DNA of 43,553 nucleotides. It comes from Dimargaris cristalligena (taxonomy: Eukaryota; Kickxellomycota; Dimargaritomycetes; Dimargaritales; Dimargaritaceae). Location: positions 1-43,553 of the forward strand of contig JANBQC010000179.1 in NCBI GenBank assembly GCA_027576995.1, given 5' to 3'. The notes under the pieces are model-generated. The model worked only from the letters and a program-made list of their open reading frames with translations, was not told the DNA's origin and ran no database searches. Every line of letters begins with the position of its first letter. Within the stretch, counting starts at the first letter, position 1. Shown one piece after another: positions 21,974 to 33,694 of the stretch. The position numbers were made by a program, and so were the translations under genes.

Positions 21974-22590
21974 AGACTACTTTGGATATCTAAGATGAGT
22001 TCCCCGCCACTCTATCTAGCGGAATATAAATGGTCACAAATTGTACAATGTTCAACCCCTCCTCCTCCTTCTTTATTTCGGGATTATGTGAACAACAATA
22101 CCCTATAAAGCTTTATTCGCCCTGTTGACCATATCAGCTGCTAGATTTTTTATTTCAATCGTAAATTAAAAAGGGGGTGTTTACAGAGGTATTCTTGTCA
22201 CTTTGGACAATACATCAAGTAGACGCAATGGAATCGGTTGTATTAGTGGCTGAAATATTAGATATCTGCATTATAAGGGCTGCATGAATATGCCACTGCA
22301 CAATTGCTGAGAAGGAGGACGTGGCAGGGCTTATTTGTCGGGCCAAATCAAATACATTTCCCCCAAACAATTCTGCCTGACCCTGCCCATTAAGACGCCA
22401 TAATCGTAGCGTCTTATTCCAACCCCATATGGGGAGTACCAGTTGGCTGCACTCCCACATTTCACCCAGCTCATTCCTTATAGATCCACTTTGTTAAAAA
22501 ACAGTAGTCCCCTAATTCAAGTCGCCTTACTTAAATAAACATTTTCTCTGGGCCGTCACCCACCCCTGGAAAACGACGAGACACCCTCCT
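21974..22590. other. Spacer between BIM1-like and isoleucyl-tRNA synthetase genes
   Basis: No gene is supported. A minus-strand frame at 22215-22460 has no recognisable domain. The sequence contains polyA-signal-like AATAAA-like strings and a CT-rich stretch (CCTCCTCCTCCTTC) near 22059. Confidence 0.4.
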
Positions 22591-25500
22591 ATGGTATTTC
22601 TGCTCCGCGCGTTAGGGCCGAGTTGCCGACCCGCTTTGCCTTGGTCTCTCGGCCAGCGGCGTATGCTCGCCACAGCGACGGCGACAACCACCAGTAAACA
22701 GTTCCACAACACCCTTCTCCTACCGCACACCGATTTCCCCCAACGTCCGCAGCGGCCCAAGGATCACGTTCAACGCCAAACCCAACTGACCCAAGCGATC
22801 TACCGGTGGCAAAAACAGCACCTAGCCGAGCCGGCCTTTGTGCTCCACGACGGACCCCCCTACGCCAATGGCGATCTCCACATTGGGCATGCCCTGAACC
22901 GGATTCTAAAAGATATGATCAACCGGTACCAGGTCCACCGCGGCCGGAAAGTGCATTACGTGCCCGGGTGGGACTGCCACGGGCTACCGATTGAAGTCAA
23001 GGCCCTGGCCCAGCTGCGGCAACACACTCCGCATGGAAGTGAATTGGAGGCGGAGGCGGACCCGACAGCTTTGGACCCCCGCCACGTGCGGACCTTGGCC
23101 CGTCGCACGGCCCTCAAAGCGGTGGCCAAACAACGCCAGGATTTGCAGACCTGGGGGGTACTGGCCGACTGGGACGATTGTTACCGTACCCTGGATTTGG
23201 ATTACCAGATTCGGCAATTGGAGGTGTTTGGCACCATGGTGGCCAAAGGGTTAATCTACCGGCGGACCCGGCCCGTGTACTGGTCGCCGTCGTCGCGTAC
23301 GGCCCTAGCGGAAGCGGAATTGGAATATAAGGAAGATCACCGCAGCGAGTCGGCCTACGTTCGCTGTGCCCTATCTGGGACTACCACCACCACCACTACT
23401 GCTACTGCCGCTGAACAGGCCCGCGCCTGGGGGGTCGATTTACCCGCTGATCTGGCCGCTAGCCCATTATATGCCCTGGTATGGACCACGACCCCGTGGA
23501 CATTACCCGCCAACCGGGCCATTGCGGTGCACCCTAAGCTCGCCTATGCGTTGTTCGAGCCGGTTGATGAAACTTTCGACAGCCGGGAGCGCCCCGTTTA
23601 CTTAGCGGCCACCGCTCGGTTAGCCGAGGTGTGTGCGCAATTAGGACCTTCGGTAACCCCCCGGGTGCTGGCCACCGTTACGGGATCCACCCTCCTGGGC
23701 ACCCAGTACCACCACCCCATCACCGGTCAGCTTCAACCGGTAATTGCGGCGGACTACGTCACTGAACACTCGGGGACGGGTTTGGTTCATACGGCCCCGG
23801 GCCACGGTCTGGAAGACTACGAGGCCTGTCTGGCCCTCGGAATCCCAGCCTTCTCGCCTGTCAATGGTGCCGGCCGGTTTACCGCCGAGGCGGGCTCTCT
23901 TCTGGAGGGGAAATCCGTCTTGGAGGACGGTGGCCAAACCGTACTAGATGATCTGAAACAGCGGGGCCTCTTACTAGCCACCCAAACCATTACCCATTCC
24001 TACCCGTACGACTGGCGCACCAAACAACCCGTAATCCAGCGGGCCACCCCGCAGTGGTTTGCCGACCTCAGTAGTCTGCAGGCCCCCGCTTTAAAGGCCA
24101 TCCAAGGAGTCCAGGCGGTACCCGAGTCCTCCACCGCGCGTCTGGAACGGTACGTGGCCAATCGTAAAGAATGGTGCATTTCCCGGCAACGGGCCTGGGG
24201 GGTCCCCATTCCCGTTTTATACGACGTGGCGACCGACGAACCGTTGTGTGACGCGTCTACCATTGCCCATATTATTTCGGTTATCCGACGCCTAGAGTCG
24301 GTCGACAGCTGGTGGACCCAACCGGTCGAGGTATTCGTGCCGCCGGCGCACCAAAATACAGGGCGCACGTTCCGCCTGGGATCGGACACCATGGATGTGT
24401 GGTTTGATAGCGGGACGTCCTGGACACTTTTGCAGGCATTCCGGGCCAACGAGGCCCAGCAGAAGCAGTCCGTTTCCGAACCGTTAGCCGACGTGTACCT
24501 CGAAGGAAGTGACCAACACCGGGGCTGGTTCCAGTCGTCCCTTCTGACCTCCATCGCCGTAACGGGCCGGGTTCCCTTCCGGCGCCTGGTCACCCACGGT
24601 TTCACGTTAGATGGCACGGGCCGGAAAATGTCCAAGTCACTAGGAAACACCATGGAACCCAACCACGTAATCCAGGGCGGTCCCGATAAAACCCGCGAAC
24701 CAGCGTACGGGACCGATACCCTACGCCTCTGGGTGGCGTCCACGGATTACACCCGGGATGTGGTGATTAGCCCGGATACGATTGCCCGCGTCGCCGAGAC
24801 GGTACGAAAATTCCGGCATACGGCCCGGTTCATGCTGGGTAATCTCGATGCCGGTACCGCGGATTTGGTCCGGTCCGGACAACTACCCACCTCGCCACTG
24901 GACCGGTATGCGCTAGCGGAACTCCGAAGCCTGGTTACGGCCGTCACGGCGGAATACGACGCCCTGGCCTTTAATAAGGTATTCCAGCACTTGACCAACT
25001 TTACCAACGCCTTTTTGTCGGCGTTTTACTTTGAGATTATTAAGGATCGGCTTTATACGGAAGCGGTGGATAGTCCCCACCGTCAGTCTACCCAGATTGT
25101 CCTGCACCATATACTGCGGGTGTATACGAGCCTTCTGGGCCCCATTACACATGAATTAGCGGACGAAATTTTCCGGCACCACCGGGCCCTCTGCCCGACT
25201 CTGTTCCCCTCTTCCTCCTCAGAAGAAGAAGCGCCGGCTAGTGTTTTGTGCACCCCTTGGCCCACCCAGCTAGGGGAGGGTGTGGCCCTCTCGGCCGAGT
25301 TGGCCCAACAGTGGCAGACCGTCCGACGCATTCGGGAAGAATCCATGTTAATCCTGGAACAGGCCCGCCGGAATAAACACCTGGCCCGGTCTTTGGAAGT
25401 GGAACTCCTGTTGTTTAGCCCGCCCCAAGGTTCTTCCCCCTCTCCCTTGGTGCTGCCGACGACGGAGGAAGAATTGTGCGAAATTTTCCTGGTTTCTAAT

Positions 25501-25749
25501 TTACGGGTGGTGGAAGACCCCCAGGAATGGTCGCGCCTATTGGCGGAGGGCGGCGATGCCCTGTGGGCCGTGAGTCCCCTGGTCGATATCGGTACGGGTG
25601 GTTTAGGGCCCAAGGGCCAGGTGCAATTGGCGATCCGCAAGTCGCGGCAGCATAAATGTCCCCGGTGCTGGCGGTACTGTAGTGCAACGGCCGATGCTTT
25701 ATGTACCCGTTGCGATACGGTCGTCCGTAACTGGGAGACCCGGCCATGA
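22591..25749 (+). CDS. ISM1: Isoleucyl-tRNA synthetase, mitochondrial
   Basis: Charges mitochondrial tRNA-Ile with isoleucine and edits mischarged valine. Single exon of 1052 residues, full length for the bacterial/mitochondrial IleRS group. The N-terminal 40 residues are basic, Ser/Thr/Ala-rich and mitochondrial-targeting in style. DGPPYANGDLHIGHALNR carries the HIGH motif (97-100); the CP1 editing domain includes TTTPWTLPANRAI-like sequence and TGLVHTAPGHGLEDY. SDQHRGWFQSSLLTS and KMSKS (679-683) follow. The C-terminus has the zinc-binding CPRC...C...CTRC cluster (Cys1023/1026, 1038/1041) typical of this group. The start ATG at 22591 gives the targeting peptide. It lies downstream of another mitochondrial-type gene (the helicase), but nothing shows co-regulation. 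Confidence 0.96.
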   Translation: MVFLLRALGPSCRPALPWSLGQRRMLATATATTTSKQFHNTLLLPHTDFPQRPQRPKDHVQRQTQLTQAIYRWQKQHLAEPAFVLHDGPPYANGDLHIGHALNRILKDMINRYQVHRGRKVHYVPGWDCHGLPIEVKALAQLRQHTPHGSELEAEADPTALDPRHVRTLARRTALKAVAKQRQDLQTWGVLADWDDCYRTLDLDYQIRQLEVFGTMVAKGLIYRRTRPVYWSPSSRTALAEAELEYKEDHRSESAYVRCALSGTTTTTTTATAAEQARAWGVDLPADLAASPLYALVWTTTPWTLPANRAIAVHPKLAYALFEPVDETFDSRERPVYLAATARLAEVCAQLGPSVTPRVLATVTGSTLLGTQYHHPITGQLQPVIAADYVTEHSGTGLVHTAPGHGLEDYEACLALGIPAFSPVNGAGRFTAEAGSLLEGKSVLEDGGQTVLDDLKQRGLLLATQTITHSYPYDWRTKQPVIQRATPQWFADLSSLQAPALKAIQGVQAVPESSTARLERYVANRKEWCISRQRAWGVPIPVLYDVATDEPLCDASTIAHIISVIRRLESVDSWWTQPVEVFVPPAHQNTGRTFRLGSDTMDVWFDSGTSWTLLQAFRANEAQQKQSVSEPLADVYLEGSDQHRGWFQSSLLTSIAVTGRVPFRRLVTHGFTLDGTGRKMSKSLGNTMEPNHVIQGGPDKTREPAYGTDTLRLWVASTDYTRDVVISPDTIARVAETVRKFRHTARFMLGNLDAGTADLVRSGQLPTSPLDRYALAELRSLVTAVTAEYDALAFNKVFQHLTNFTNAFLSAFYFEIIKDRLYTEAVDSPHRQSTQIVLHHILRVYTSLLGPITHELADEIFRHHRALCPTLFPSSSSEEEAPASVLCTPWPTQLGEGVALSAELAQQWQTVRRIREESMLILEQARRNKHLARSLEVELLLFSPPQGSSPSPLVLPTTEEELCEIFLVSNLRVVEDPQEWSRLLAEGGDALWAVSPLVDIGTGGLGPKGQVQLAIRKSRQHKCPRCWRYCSATADALCTRCDTVVRNWETRP

Positions 25750-27924
25750 TAATCCTTTAAAACGCGAAGCCAAAAGGGACTTTGATTTTTATTATTATTT
25801 GGAGAGGGGACCTACCCTATCTTTGTGCGACATAGAATCATAATGGAAAATATTAACAGATGATTGAAAATGAAGCAACAATATTTAAGGATGTTTTGTG
25901 AATACACAATATGTTTTTTGGGGGTTGGGTTGGGTTGTTATGGTAAATGAATGGCAGGAAGACGATGGTAACCGACGATTCCGTAAATAAAATAGGCCAA
26001 TAACACCAACCTCTTGTGCGGGACTGGCTGGTCTCGACAGAAGGTGTCGTTTTAAATATAACCTAAATGGCATTATTGCTAGTCATATGAGTTAAACCGG
26101 TCACCTAGACAATTGGCCATTGTTTCACCGCTTTCATAAAATTGTACTGGAAACCGTTGACCGGGATTTGCCAAAGTGTGACGTTCATTAAGATCCCATC
26201 CATTCGCGATATATCTCATATTTGTGAACAGGTCCATTTAAACATTATGTAAATCGTATATTAAACATCTGGCTCGGATTATCTGAGAAACCTTCCTTCT
26301 TCCTATAATTAACTGTCCGATACCGACGACATATATCGGGGCACTCCCCCCCTAAACAAGAGCCATTGGTACGTGGCTTAATGTTGTGGTGAAGGAGTGA
26401 GTTATTCTTTGGACGCCGCGCTTAAAGCGGCGGTTGTTTGGCATGCCAACCCCCCTACTGACTATATAAAATAACCTGCCCCACAGTCCAACTTACCTAC
26501 AGCGTGCAGATTATTCTTCCCATTGGCAACTGAGCTGACACTATTGTGATGCCTGTAGTTTGCCCTTTTTGTTCATGGGACCGGTTCTCTTCCCTTGCCC
26601 ATTACAATTAATCGGTTTTCAGTTGCTACTCTTACTTACCCACCCACTTAAAGCAATCTACAAGGGGTGAATTACTCATGCTGCGCGGTTGGCCAGTCTA
26701 ATCAATCCGCTTCTTTCTGGCAGAGAACTCGCGTTACTTTTTAGGCATGCCAACTGACTGGACTAGAAGACCTTAGTAGCAGCCAACGGGAGCTGGGCAG
26801 TACCACAGTTGGATAGGGGTGCCAGTTATATTATAAGCCTTGGCGACATTATGCCATAGCACAAAAGGCCAAGACAAACCCAACTAGGGTTGGTTGGTGG
26901 ACGGATGAAGTAGCCGTTGTAATTTATTGCATCAACACGGGGACTATAACTAAGTGCTTCTATAGGGGTGCAACCGCTCGACGAATCCCCGGCCCGCTCT
27001 CCCTCCCCATCACGTGACAGAACTCCGGCCGGTCCCCCAACGAGCGAAGCAAGCGCGATAAGCGCCGGAACCGAAGAACCGTAATCGAAAGCGTAATTAT
27101 AAATTAAGCGAAGCTATGCAAAATCGAGGAAAAGTGTGTTTCAATAAAATATTTAACTTTATTACTAACATTCATAATTCGCCCGAATTACCCTATCCCA
27201 CCTCGGACTCGAACCCTACTGGTAAAATCCCCCGGTCCCCCACGACCCCGTTACAGGGGTAACAAACAGCTAAGTATCTGTTTACCGCCTTTTTCATCCA
27301 GTGGAGGAGCCAAAGTCTTGGTCTTGCTGACGACTCTTTATGGCAGCAGGCACGGACTCGCCTCATTCCCAAGGGCAGGTTTCGGTCGGTGGTGGTGGAG
27401 GAGACACACCCCGCCGCCCCACCATAAAAACCTGTTGGTCTGGGTCCCTCGACCTGGGTCACGCTGCGTCTCTTCTCTCCTTATCCTTAGCTAAGGCATT
27501 CTTCTAACCTCTCTTCTTCGCTTTCCTTCCCGACGCCCCCCCCCACATACCTTATAGTCCCGCATTGTTTCTAATTGCTATTGCATATTCGAACTCTTCG
27601 CATTTCCCCCCAACGAGCGAGAGAGCCCACTCCACTCCATTCAGGGTCTAGGCTACCTACTTTCAGTTCAGCATTTCTTCCTTCGAGTTTGGCGTACCCC
27701 TTGCAGTTTTCCCTGCCAAGTACCGCTAGAACTAACTCTGGCCCGTCTGGCACTCAGTATCAGCCCAGCCGTCGCATTCGTCAATTGAATCAACCGATAA
27801 CCTTCAGCAAATCCACCAGGACACCCTCCTCTCTCGCACTCTTCATCCTATCTCTATTCTCACACGACGTCCCTTTCCGGTCCCACTCCCGCCCCTTGGT
27901 GACGCCATCCCACCCGTCGCAAGC
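25750..27924. promoter_or_regulatory. 2.2-kb spacer, ending in a CT-rich leader of UBC6
   Basis: No gene is supported. The last 450 bases (about 27470-27920) are rich in CT runs on the plus strand, fitting a long 5' leader of UBC6. Frames here are open for that reason and start only with non-ATG codons. The stretch at 27195-27215 looks like a tRNA T-loop on the minus strand, but its stem does not pair. Confidence 0.5.
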
Positions 27925-29671
27925 ATGGCGACCAAGAATGCTTACAAACGGCTGACCAAGGAGTGTCTTGCCATGCAGTGCCAGCCACCCCCGTACATCA
28001 ACGCTAAGCCCCTCGAAGACGACATTCTCGAATGGTAAGTGGATGGGCCTACGAACGGCTAGACTTCTTTCTGGAAGAACAATGCAGTTTACACCATGAC
28101 CTACTCCTGGGAGGGACCTGCTAATTAATTCCAGACAGCCAGGCCTAACTCCCCTTACATTTACTTATACTACTACTCTTTATTCTATATATATATATTT
28201 TTGATAGGCACTACGTGCTGCGTGGCCCACAAGAGACCCCCTACGAAGGTACGAATTGGTGTATTATTATGCCAGAGGCTCTGTTACCGGCCTCCTGGTT
28301 GCTTAAGTTACCACCGTCCACTATATTCTTCCGATATTATCTGGAATTTGATCTAATACGTTAATGGCACCGAGTCTGTTTTAAGTGCACTATATCTTAA
28401 CCCGTTACCATCCTAACCCCCATTGCTCACTAATACGTATTACTTGTCGCCATTTTGATCTCTCCCTTTTCTATCGTCAAATTCGCTTATTTTCTTTAGG
28501 GGGTGAATACCATGGTAGGTTTTATACGGAATTCGTTAATGTTTACGTGGCTATGTCTTTTGTGGCGAACTCCATGCGGTTTAGTATATTTTCATTTAAT
28601 TTTTTATTAAATGCCGATTATAGTTTACCCCGCCCGCCTTCCAAAGGGGGGTCCCAATTCAGAGCCGTCACCCTAGTGTATCCACCTACTCATTTAACTT
28701 ACCCATCGTATCGATATGGCCTTGCTATACTCTATCATTGCTGCGATGCATTCTACTAAACAACAACTCACCTATGTTTTCTTACTATTTCTCGTTATAC
28801 AGGTATACTGCGATTTCCAAACGAGTATCCCTTTAAACCCCCCTCCATCTCGATGATCACCCCCAACGGCCGCTTTCAAACCGACACCAATATTTGCATG
28901 TCCATGAGTGACTTCCACCCCGGTCTGTGGAATCCGTCGTGGTCGGTCGCTACAATTCTTAATGGCCTGCTGTCCTTTATGGTCGATGAAGAAGCCACCA
29001 CCGGAAGTGTGCGCATGACCGCCCGCGACCGGCGCATCTTAGCTGCCAAATCCCATGGATTTAATCTCAATGATCCCCAATTCAAGGGTAAGTATTCGCT
29101 AGTTGTATATATTTTGTTTTTGTTTTTAGCAGATAATAATACCTGATGTTTACAATGATTTTATTCGCTTAGCACTTGTCGTGCTGATTCTAACTAACCA
29201 TATTTGTTCTTTGTAAAAAAAAATATTTTTAAAAAAATTGGGTATTGTTAATTGGTTTCATTATTAGAAATCTTCCCTGAGTTCTGTATACCGCGTCCGG
29301 CCCCGCTTCCGGATATACACCCCAAACAAGCCAAACAGTCCGCCCAACAGCCTGATCATGCCTTAGGTCTCGAAGCACCCGCGCATACCGCGGCTGACAA
29401 ACCCGACCCCAAGCAATTCTTTACCCCCCACTCACAGCTACGGGCCCGCCACCCGGATGCTGGGTCCGGTCTAGCCGCTATGACTCCGGTCGATGGTGCG
29501 TCGTCGGATATGGAGCACGGTGCTCCCCTCATACGTGAAACCGCCCCCAAGTCCCGGTCAGGTCGTTGGTTCTCTTTCGAGCCCTGTCATAAATTCTATC
29601 TTTTCGCCTTTATTTTTCTGTATCTGGTTGCAGCAAAGCTTATTTCACGCGCTCTGAATGCTCCGTCATAA
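27925..29671 (+). CDS. UBC6: Tail-anchored ubiquitin-conjugating enzyme E2 (Ubc6/UBE2J type)
   Basis: E2 enzyme of ER-associated degradation, anchored in the ER membrane. Five exons: 27925-28034, 28208-28248, 28500-28514 (15-base microexon), 28803-29087 and 29268-29671; all phases close. The product is 284 residues. It starts MATKNAYKRLTKECLAMQ and carries PPPYINAKPLEDDILEWHYV, GGEYHG across three exons, FPNEYPFKPPSISMITPNGR, and the catalytic Cys87 in TNICMSMSDFHPGLWNP, the same number as in yeast Ubc6. A low-complexity linker follows, then a C-terminal hydrophobic segment (about 260-276, FYLFAFIFLYLVAAKL) as tail anchor with a short lumenal end. The microexon encodes GGEYH. Confidence 0.95.
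28500..28514 (+). other. 15-base microexon of UBC6
   Basis: The acceptor TTTAG precedes GGGGTGAATACCATG and the donor GTAGGT follows. Without it the conserved EGGEYHGILRFP block cannot be built in frame. Confidence 0.85.
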
Positions 29672-31577
29672 ACCCTAACCCTCCAGCCCAAATACACAAA
29701 ATAAGTTACTGGCTGTATAAATACCCCTTTATAAGAGCCACATGGCCAGCCCATTAGTGTTTTCCATCAGAGTTGCTCTAGCAATATAGCCCCGCTCACT
29801 TTATATACCAAACCAAGGTGGTTTTTAACGTTAAGCCCGACATCGTCCTTCCTAACAGGGATGTCATTATTCGCACCACTGACTTAATATATGGCATTAA
29901 ATCCTCAAAAGAGAACACCTATTAAGCCAAAGGAGTCGCATTTGAACTCCTGTCTATCCACTACTAACCTCACTGCCCCTTGTTGGGGCCTTTGTATTAC
30001 ATTTTGGGTTGCACAGTCCCATACCTCGGCTAGCTGGTTATCCCTTTTTGCATTCCTCTTTCTGTATAGTTGGGGATTCAGAGTCAGCTCCATGTTGTAT
30101 CTCTCTCTCCACTAAGGTGGGCCTTTTGATGTCCCTCATTGACCTCTTGACTATCAAACATATGCTACATTATAGTCACATTTATACACATATTAATACA
30201 CACCAAAAATATAGTACTACGGCAGTTCCCCCTGTCACATTTTCCGTGCTGGTCTTAGCAAGAGCATTGATGGTACTGGACCTGAGGAAGCCTATATGTT
30301 ATCAAAAAAAAAAAACAATATAAAACGCGAAAGAAAAATTACAGTAACTATTGCTTTACTATGGATGTGATAGGGTCGGTTTTGATAATTAGCCCAAACC
30401 CCTGTCTTTCATTACGGAATCTACTTATCTTTGTCATTCGATTGCAATTAAATTAAAGAGTAGTTAATACCACTATAACTTCTGGTGGAAGGCCGACTAT
30501 ACAAGCCACTACAATATATTTAAGGGTAATATCTATAGTAGGAATAATTGATAGCTAAATACGCGGGGCATCTTTACGCCTAGCTGTTGAGTAGCTGCCT
30601 ATGCGAACTGATGAACCATGAATCCGAGGCAGTCCCTTCTGCTCCTCGTGTATAAAGGACACCTGTCTCAAGATATTTAATGAAATAACCGAAATGCGGG
30701 ACAGAGCAACCCCTGCACTTCGTTGAGGCTAATCAAGGACTTCGAAGTTTACAATAAATACACCAAAGGGACCTAATGATCTCCACCCACATAAAAAAGT
30801 TCAATTCTTCGGATCTACCTAAACTTTAGTCAATTCCATTGAAAAGTTAATTATATTGGCATATCCTGCGGATGCTCGGCTGAGGCTCCCATAAATCCGA
30901 AAGCCCAGTGTATTTACAAATGTGAAAATATTCTTGTCACATGGGGTAGACACGCCGACAAGACCAGGAACATGTATATATCAGATGATTCGTAGACTAT
31001 GGTCCTTAAGTCTTTTAGTGGTGATTCCCAGGATGCCTCCAGCTGGAGGGAATGTAAATATACTTGTTCTAGGATGTTTCGCTAAATATCCGGTAATTCC
31101 GGTCAATATTCTATCTCGGGTAACTGTTCGGGCTACCCAAACACCACATGTCGCCTGGATAACTTGCTCGGGTATCTGAGGCGTATATAAATACACCTCA
31201 CTCCCTCCCAATTCCCCTTGGCACAGGTAGCTTATCTGATATTCACATATGCTTTGTTATACATTTTCTCCTCCCATTTATTCCCCAGTGCTTAGAAGCC
31301 TTCCTGTATTAACTAATTTGAAAGTGTCTATAATCAATCTACATACATATGCATATATATATATATTGAAGTGTTCGATAGTATCTAATATAGCCCACAA
31401 ATCTACCTATTTGGTTTCATAGATATGTGTTAGAGATACGGAGACTTGTCCTTTAATGAATACAGCCTATAAATGGTATTGAGCTAGTTGAGCTAATTAA
31501 TACATTTCAACTAAGAGTGACTGGACAAATACAGCTAAGTTTTGGCTGGACTCCACGATATTAATCTACGCCAGCAT
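29672..31577. other. 1.9-kb spacer downstream of UBC6
   Basis: No gene is supported. It holds AT-rich sequence, an A11 run near 30305 and (AT)n near 31360. Short frames (29891-30323, 30922-31211) have no recognisable domain. Confidence 0.5.
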
Positions 31578-33694
31578 TTAGAAATCATGTAGAATGGGAG
31601 TAGTATCCTTGAGAAGTTCCGAGACGGATACATCCACTTGCATCCCCTCAGCTAAATGTGTACTAGCAAAGGCCAGGCGTCTCAACCGATTGAATTTCTC
31701 GGGAGTCATTTGATGCGCAAACTGTTCCCATCCCTTGACCAGGGTCGGTAGGGCCTTGTGGGGTAATTTAGCCACTTCCGCAGAGGGATTCCCGGCCCGC
31801 ACCAGCGCCACGACCATTTGGTTGGTGCTAGTCAAATAGTACATGCGTTGGGTGAACATCTTGTTATACTTGACCATTGGTGGGGGTATTTTGGCGGGAG
31901 GCTCTTCCCGGGCTGCACCGGTGGTGGAGGTAGAGACGGCGTCCACCGGAAGCCCCCAGTATTTCCGTAGAAATTCGGCTCCTTTAGAATGATTACAGGA
32001 TCGCATAATTTGGACCAGTTCCGCCTGAGCCACGGGTATCTCCGCAGGGGGAATACCGGACGACTCATTGGTATAAACCTGGGTAAATTGCTCCAGGGCC
32101 GGTTGATGTTGGCCCACCGCGGCCATGACAATCGCCAATCGGTTAAAATAATGGTAGAAGGTGTTGCCGTTCATCTGGTCCGTGGCCAGCGTGTCGGTCA
32201 AGACCGCCAAACCATCCATAAACTGCATGAGATGGTCGAATAGGCGATGGGTGGCCAAGCGGGCCATAACCAGGGAAATTACCGGAGGAAGCATGGCGGC
32301 GAAAATCTGGGTCATGTCGACCTGACCAACCGGTTGCCGAAAGTCAAAGCGGAGAAGGCGGCGCATACGCTCAAGATCCTTTAGTTCCCAGCCGCGGGCG
32401 ATGAAAGGTCGGAGCTTGGGTTCAGTCAGTGTGTAGAGTACTTGGAGGATGTGGTGACCGTCGGGCTGGGCGTCCACTAGAGCCAATAGCGGGAATTGAT
32501 CCACCAGAGCCTTGGCCGAGAGGTGGTCCGGATTAATAAAGTCCCAGGTATTCGGCTGAAAGAGCGGATCGTCCCGGTTGGTTTTCGCGTAGTGATACAG
32601 TGCTAAAAGGAAAAAATGGGGGATTCGGCCGTTGACATCAGTGACGTATTGGTCAATCTTCTGGGCGGTGGGCAATAATTTCTTTTGGGTGTTAAAGTAA
32701 AGCGACCCAGTTAGCTGGTGGCCGAATATGGGCCGCCACATGTCGGTTATTTTGGTGAGGTGCTCGGTGGTTTGTTGCCGGTACGGATCAAGTTGTTTGA
32801 CGAGTTCGAGGGCCTCGCGCAGGAGTGGGCTAAATTCTTGGGGGACGAGGTTTGTTTCGGAAGGTACGGGATGGCCCACGAAGGCAATCCGGCTAGCTTC
32901 TAGAAGTAAGCTGTGAAATTTACGAAGTATAGGCATTGCCCCACCGCGAAGTCGGCCGATTTCGGGCAAATACTGGGCACCTTCCAGAGCCAGCTGTTCA
33001 ACCACAAGGCGAGGTTTTACTGTTTGAATAGCATTATAAAGTGTTTTGAATTGCTTCTGTAGAATATCATTTTGTTCCCGGTTATGGTAAAGGCCGTGGA
33101 GGGTGGGGGATTAGAGAGAGAGAGAGAGAGAGAGAGGGCAGGTATGTGTGTAAGAAAGTAGGTGGGTGAATAAGATATTGATATGACCAATATTCAGCAG
33201 ATATTTGATGTCAGCCGGGATGCTTAGACCACAGTGGTGCACAGCTATTTTGGCCCTATCTCTTCATATCTTAAATGATTGGATATATTTAAACTTACTG
33301 CGATGTTTTTATACTCATGATCACTAGCCAGGCCTGCAACCTCCTTGTTCGTTAGTAGTAATTGGCCGCGGTTTCCTACAATGGCGTAGTCAATAATATG
33401 CTTTTTTAGTTCAGTGGGCAAGTGCATGTAGTCGCTATGCTGGCCTTGCTGGAATATTTCAGCTGGAGTTAAGGAAGACGACAGGAGGTCAGCGGTTGAG
33501 GGCCTGTCTACCAAGTCAACTCCGGATAATTCCGCAGACCATTGGTCCGTCTGAGAATCGGGCACTGAGTCTATCGGTTCACGGTCTGACTTGTCGGGTA
33601 TACCGGTGGGCGACGGGGTGGTACTAGGCAAATGGATACTGAGGGTAAGCGCCAGCACCACCCAGTTCAAGTAATTCATACTGGGGACTCTCAT
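31578..33694 (-). CDS. Signal-peptide protein with F-box-like motif and long helical region
   Basis: Not a family I can name. Two exons on the minus strand, 33694-33299 and 33056-31578, joined over a 242-base intron (donor GTAAGT, acceptor CTACAG) in matching phase, give 624 residues. The large second exon has no ATG near its open start and is open through 33056, which is why an upstream exon is required. The N-terminus (MNYLNWVVLALTLSIHLPST) is a signal peptide; ATGs at 33754, 33694 and 33679 all keep it. A Ser/Asp-rich linker follows. Residues about 110-150 (LPTELKKHIIDYAIVGNRGQ, LLLTNKEVAGLASDHEYKNI) match the LPxEL...I......N....LAS pattern of an F-box. The rest is Leu-rich and helical, with a predicted flexible STSTTGAAREEPP linker. 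F-box proteins normally pair with Skp1 in the cytosol, which conflicts with secretion. Confidence 0.65.
33113..33136. repeat. (AG)12 microsatellite inside the intron of the F-box-like gene
   Basis: Twelve AG units; on the gene's strand this is (CT)12, a pyrimidine tract ending about 56 bases before the acceptor. Confidence 0.9.

Noticed and set aside
22215..22460. Minus-strand 81-codon frame between two real genes
   Set aside because: No domain; could not be linked by splicing to anything.
24000..24743. Minus-strand frame of 247 codons
   Set aside because: Antisense shadow of the isoleucyl-tRNA synthetase gene.
27190..27260. tRNA-like T-loop (GGTTCGAGTCC on the minus strand)
   Set aside because: The T stem does not pair, and no anticodon or acceptor stem can be found.
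27575..27955. 126-codon frame overlapping the UBC6 start
   Set aside because: Starts at a non-ATG codon and runs through the CT-rich leader in another frame than UBC6.
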